Shown: positions 32,054 to 33,773 of the stretch, one piece after another
How the letters are laid out: every line of letters begins with the position of its first letter
Position numbering within the stretch: the stretch's first letter is position 1
Made by a program: the position numbers and the translations under genes
Notes under the pieces: generated by a model
Databases searched by the model: none
What the model saw: the letters and a program-made list of their open reading frames with translations, nothing else
Told to the model about the DNA's origin: nothing
Source of the DNA: Candidatus Thermoflexus sinensis
Lineage (GTDB): Bacteria > Chloroflexota > Anaerolineae > Thermoflexales > Thermoflexaceae
Assembly: GCA_016842045.1 (NCBI GenBank)
Contig: JAEVEY010000145.1
Span: forward strand, 1 to 33,773
Reading direction: 5' to 3'
Length of the DNA: 33,773 nt

Positions 32054-32359
32054 CTATCCTCGCAGGCTGCTCAGTTCATCCACGTTCGTAGTCCTCTTGG
32101 TGCGGAAGATCGCGACCATCAGGGCAAGGCCCACCGCCACCTCAGCGGCCGCCACCGTAAGCACAAAGAAGACCGTCAGCTGTCCCTCCAGAAGGCCGCG
32201 GTAGCGGGAAGCGGCTACGAAAGCCAGGCCCGCCGCGTTCAACATCAGCTCCACGCACATAAAAACGATCAGCGCATTCCGGCGGATCAGGAACCCGACG
32301 GCACCGATCCCGAAGAGGATGGTGCTGAGGACCAGATAATGAGTCAGCGTGACCATCAT
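32054..32359 (-). CDS. nuoK: NADH-quinone oxidoreductase subunit K
   Basis: This 101-residue, three-helix membrane subunit starts [22 protein letters not shown]. The two membrane glutamates used in proton transfer are in [13 protein letters not shown] and [11 protein letters not shown]. Counting from the second Met they are Glu36 and Glu72, exactly the E. coli NuoK numbering, so the second ATG may be the true start. The first ATG overlaps the nuoJ stop (ATGA). The RBS GGAGGGG is inside the end of nuoJ. A MITE lies immediately downstream and separates it from nuoL. Confidence 0.96.
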   Translation of the reverse strand: MMVTLTHYLVLSTILFGIGAVGFLIRRNALIVFMCVELMLNAAGLAFVAASRYRGLLEGQLTVFFVLTVAAAEVAVGLALMVAIFRTKRTTNVDELSSLRG

Positions 32360-32886
32360 TTCCCCTCCGATCGGAAATCCCGGGCCAGCACCACCACGCC
32401 TACCATCGCGATGAGCAGAAGGACCGATGTGATTTCAAAGGGAAGCACATAGGTCGTTAACAGCCGCTCCCCGATGGCCACAGGATCCCCCAGAGGGGCA
32501 GGCGGGCTTCCCGCAGGTGCCAGCCCTGCAGGCGTCTGAAGAAAGGCGAACAGCGCACCTCCGACCAGTGCGGCCCCCAGGGTTGCGGCCAGCGGAACCT
32601 GCCAGCGGAGGCCTGCCGTTCCTCCAACCCGCTCCGCTCCCAGCATCATGATCACGAACAGGAAGAGCACCATCACCGCCCCCGCATAAACCGCGATCTG
32701 AACCATCGCCACAAAGGGGGCGCCCAATAAAAGATAGAAAACGGCCACCACCACCAGGTTTAACACCAGGAACAGGGCGCTATGGATCGCATTCCGGGTG
32801 ATCACCATCGCCAGAGCGGTGGCGACGGCGATCCCGGCCAGCAGGTAGAATACGATCAGCTCCCCCAAGAGAACCTCCAACCGCAA
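32356..32886 (-). CDS. nuoJ: NADH-quinone oxidoreductase subunit J
   Basis: This 176-residue membrane subunit has five helices. The N-terminal [54 protein letters not shown] region, quoted only in parts by motif ([24 protein letters not shown]), contains the TM3 pi-bulge segment that couples quinone reduction to proton transfer. It lies in the complex I membrane arm near the quinone site. The C-terminal [13 protein letters not shown] is typical. It overlaps nuoK by 4 bases. The 317-base gap to nuoI upstream holds a MITE and an end remnant. Confidence 0.96.
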   Translation of the reverse strand: MRLEVLLGELIVFYLLAGIAVATALAMVITRNAIHSALFLVLNLVVVAVFYLLLGAPFVAMVQIAVYAGAVMVLFLFVIMMLGAERVGGTAGLRWQVPLAATLGAALVGGALFAFLQTPAGLAPAGSPPAPLGDPVAIGERLLTTYVLPFEITSVLLLIAMVGVVVLARDFRSEGK

Positions 32887-32966
32887 GTTTTAAGGGCCGG
32901 GCAGACCGCTCCAGGCTGTCCGTTGAGTCCATATTCCTTGATCCAGGGGCGGTCAGGGGGGCCCTG

Positions 32967-32978
32967 GCGTAACTCCTA
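32967..32978. repeat. Solitary family 1 end remnant
   Basis: GCGTAACTCCTA is identical to the outer 12 bases of the family 1 right end, yet has no partner end on its left. It is 80 bases from the intact copy at 33058. It is probably the relic of an earlier insertion or a failed excision in the nuoI-nuoJ spacer. Confidence 0.6.
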
Positions 32979-33057
32979 TCCGAATTTGACCCGCTCCGGG
33001 AGCTCCTGTCTGAGGAGGACAGGATGGGCATTCCCGTACCCATATATCGGTTTTTAA

Positions 33058-33200
33058 TAGGAGTTACGCAGTTGAAAGCTCTAAAGGTGGAACGGAATGG
33101 CCCCACCCCCCCTTTCTCCCCCCTCCCCACGGCCCTTTGGGCCGTGGGGAGGGGGGAGAAAAATCCTTGCCCCCATGGGAAACGAACTGCGTAACTCCTA
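33058..33200 (-). mobile_element. Family 1 MITE-like element, subfamily B, copy 2 (between nuoI and nuoJ)
   Basis: A 143-bp element with perfect 16-bp ends, TAGGAGTTACGCAGTT and AACTGCGTAACTCCTA. It is flanked by the imperfect 7-bp direct repeat TTTTTAA/TATTTAA. It is nearly identical, over its whole length and in reverse orientation, to 11180-11321, including the perfect core stem with a three-base loop. It begins 3 bases after the nuoI stop codon, so the insertion just missed the gene. Confidence 0.85.
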
Positions 33201-33203
33201 TAT

Positions 33204-33728
33204 TTAAATCGGCTCGTTCACCAGCCCCTCCTCCCAGATGGAGCGGGTGCGCAAGGCCGGATCCGTGGTTCGCTGAGGGGTGCCTGGCACGCCGGGCGGC
33301 GGCGGCACCAGCAACTGCGCCTTGGTGACAATAAAGGACTCCCGCGTATAGCCCGCAGGCGGGATCTTATCGGTCAGGACGATCGCATTGGTCGGACATG
33401 CATCCTCACAGTAGCCGCAGAAGATGCAACGCAGCAGGTTGATCTCATAAACCTTCGCGTAGCGTTCGCCGGGAGAGTAGCGCTCCTCATCCGTGTTCTC
33501 CCCGGCTTCCACGTAAATGGCGTCCGCCGGGCAGGCAGCGGCACACAGCGCGCACCCAATACAGCGTTCCAGTCCGTTGCTGTACCGGCGCAGCTCATGC
33601 ACCCCTTTGAATCGCGTACGCAGGGGCCGCTTCACTTCCGGGTAAGGATACGTCACCGGGCCTCGCAGGTTGGTCTGGACGAACTCCTGAAGCGTCGTCC
33701 ACAATCCCCGGAACAATTCCATCACCAT
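33204..33728 (-). CDS. nuoI: NADH-quinone oxidoreductase subunit I (2 x 4Fe-4S)
   Basis: This 174-residue peripheral-arm protein binds clusters N6a and N6b that pass electrons towards N2 and quinone. The two motifs are CIGCALCAAACP (Cys56, 59, 62, 66) and CIFCGYCEDACP (Cys101, 104, 107, 111), with the usual LERCIGC and INLLRCIFCG contexts. The N-terminal amphipathic LFRGLWTTLQEF sits at the membrane. The first ATG follows GAGGTGATCCG; an ATG two codons later is possible. The C-terminus (VPPPPGVPGTPQRTTDPALR) is a proline-rich extension. Upstream, 33729-33773 probably contains the end of nuoH, but too little is present to call it. Confidence 0.96.
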   Translation of the reverse strand: MVMELFRGLWTTLQEFVQTNLRGPVTYPYPEVKRPLRTRFKGVHELRRYSNGLERCIGCALCAAACPADAIYVEAGENTDEERYSPGERYAKVYEINLLRCIFCGYCEDACPTNAIVLTDKIPPAGYTRESFIVTKAQLLVPPPPGVPGTPQRTTDPALRTRSIWEEGLVNEPI

Positions 33729-33773
33729 CGGATCACCTCGCTTCCAGAGCGAAAGGTTTCAGGAAAAGGAAGT

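Noticed and set aside
33729-33773. End of nuoH
   Set aside because: Gene order makes it likely and a TGA occurs in a suitable place, but 45 bases are too few to identify a protein.

Overview
The window is about 34 kb of GC-rich bacterial chromosome carrying mostly housekeeping and cell-envelope genes. I infer a Chloroflexota bacterium, probably a thermophile of the Anaerolineae/Thermoflexia type, with moderate confidence. The reasons are the GC-rich codon use, the large GT39-type mannosyltransferase-like protein with beta-rich tail, and a secreted beta-propeller ending in a WLPLVMK-type tail, which I associate with secreted Anaerolineae proteins. No 16S gene is present to confirm this.

Layout. 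(1) 1-3256, minus strand: rpsG-fusA-tuf, a str operon without rpsL, driven by a near-perfect sigma70-type promoter just upstream of rpsG. (2) 3286-6901, plus strand: a repeat-rich spacer, then a GntR/HutC regulator with a DasR/NagR-like operator over its own promoter, followed by IIC, IIB and IIA of an ascorbate-type PTS. (3) 7067-10875, minus strand: a secreted 16-repeat beta-propeller protein and a divergent NuoM/NuoN-like membrane protein that has lost the usual proton-channel residues. (4) 11371-16934, plus strand: methylglyoxal synthase, a TPR protein, a GT39-type glycosyltransferase and a NarX-type histidine kinase. The kinase overlaps tail-to-tail with a PAP2 phosphatase on the minus strand (16818-17753). 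(5) 17986-18675: an MBL-fold hydrolase of the UPF0173 type. (6) 18737-21534, minus strand: an OmpR-type response regulator followed by two FemAB-type peptidyltransferase paralogues, tightly coupled. (7) 22065-24701, minus strand: ffh-rpsP-khpA-rimM. (8) 25022-25174: tRNA-Glu(CUC) and tRNA-Glu(UUC). (9) 25573-26586: a coiled-coil protein with tandem repeats and a degenerate nuclease-like C-terminus. (10) 26765-33728, minus strand: nuoI-J-K-L-M-N, the peripheral iron-sulphur subunit and membrane arm of complex I.

The most unusual content lies between the genes. At least two families of small non-coding inverted-repeat elements (MITE-like) are present. Family 1 has 16-bp ends TAGGAGTTACGCAGTT and four nearly complete copies in two subfamilies (142 and 183 bp). 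Two of these copies sit inside the nuo operon. Family 2 has 20-bp imperfect ends and 9-10-bp flanking direct repeats, with two copies. The two families, and several solitary hairpins, share a C/G-rich palindromic core that forms 19-23-bp stems. This suggests one module carried by more than one kind of mobile end. No transposase lies in the window, so they would have to be moved in trans.
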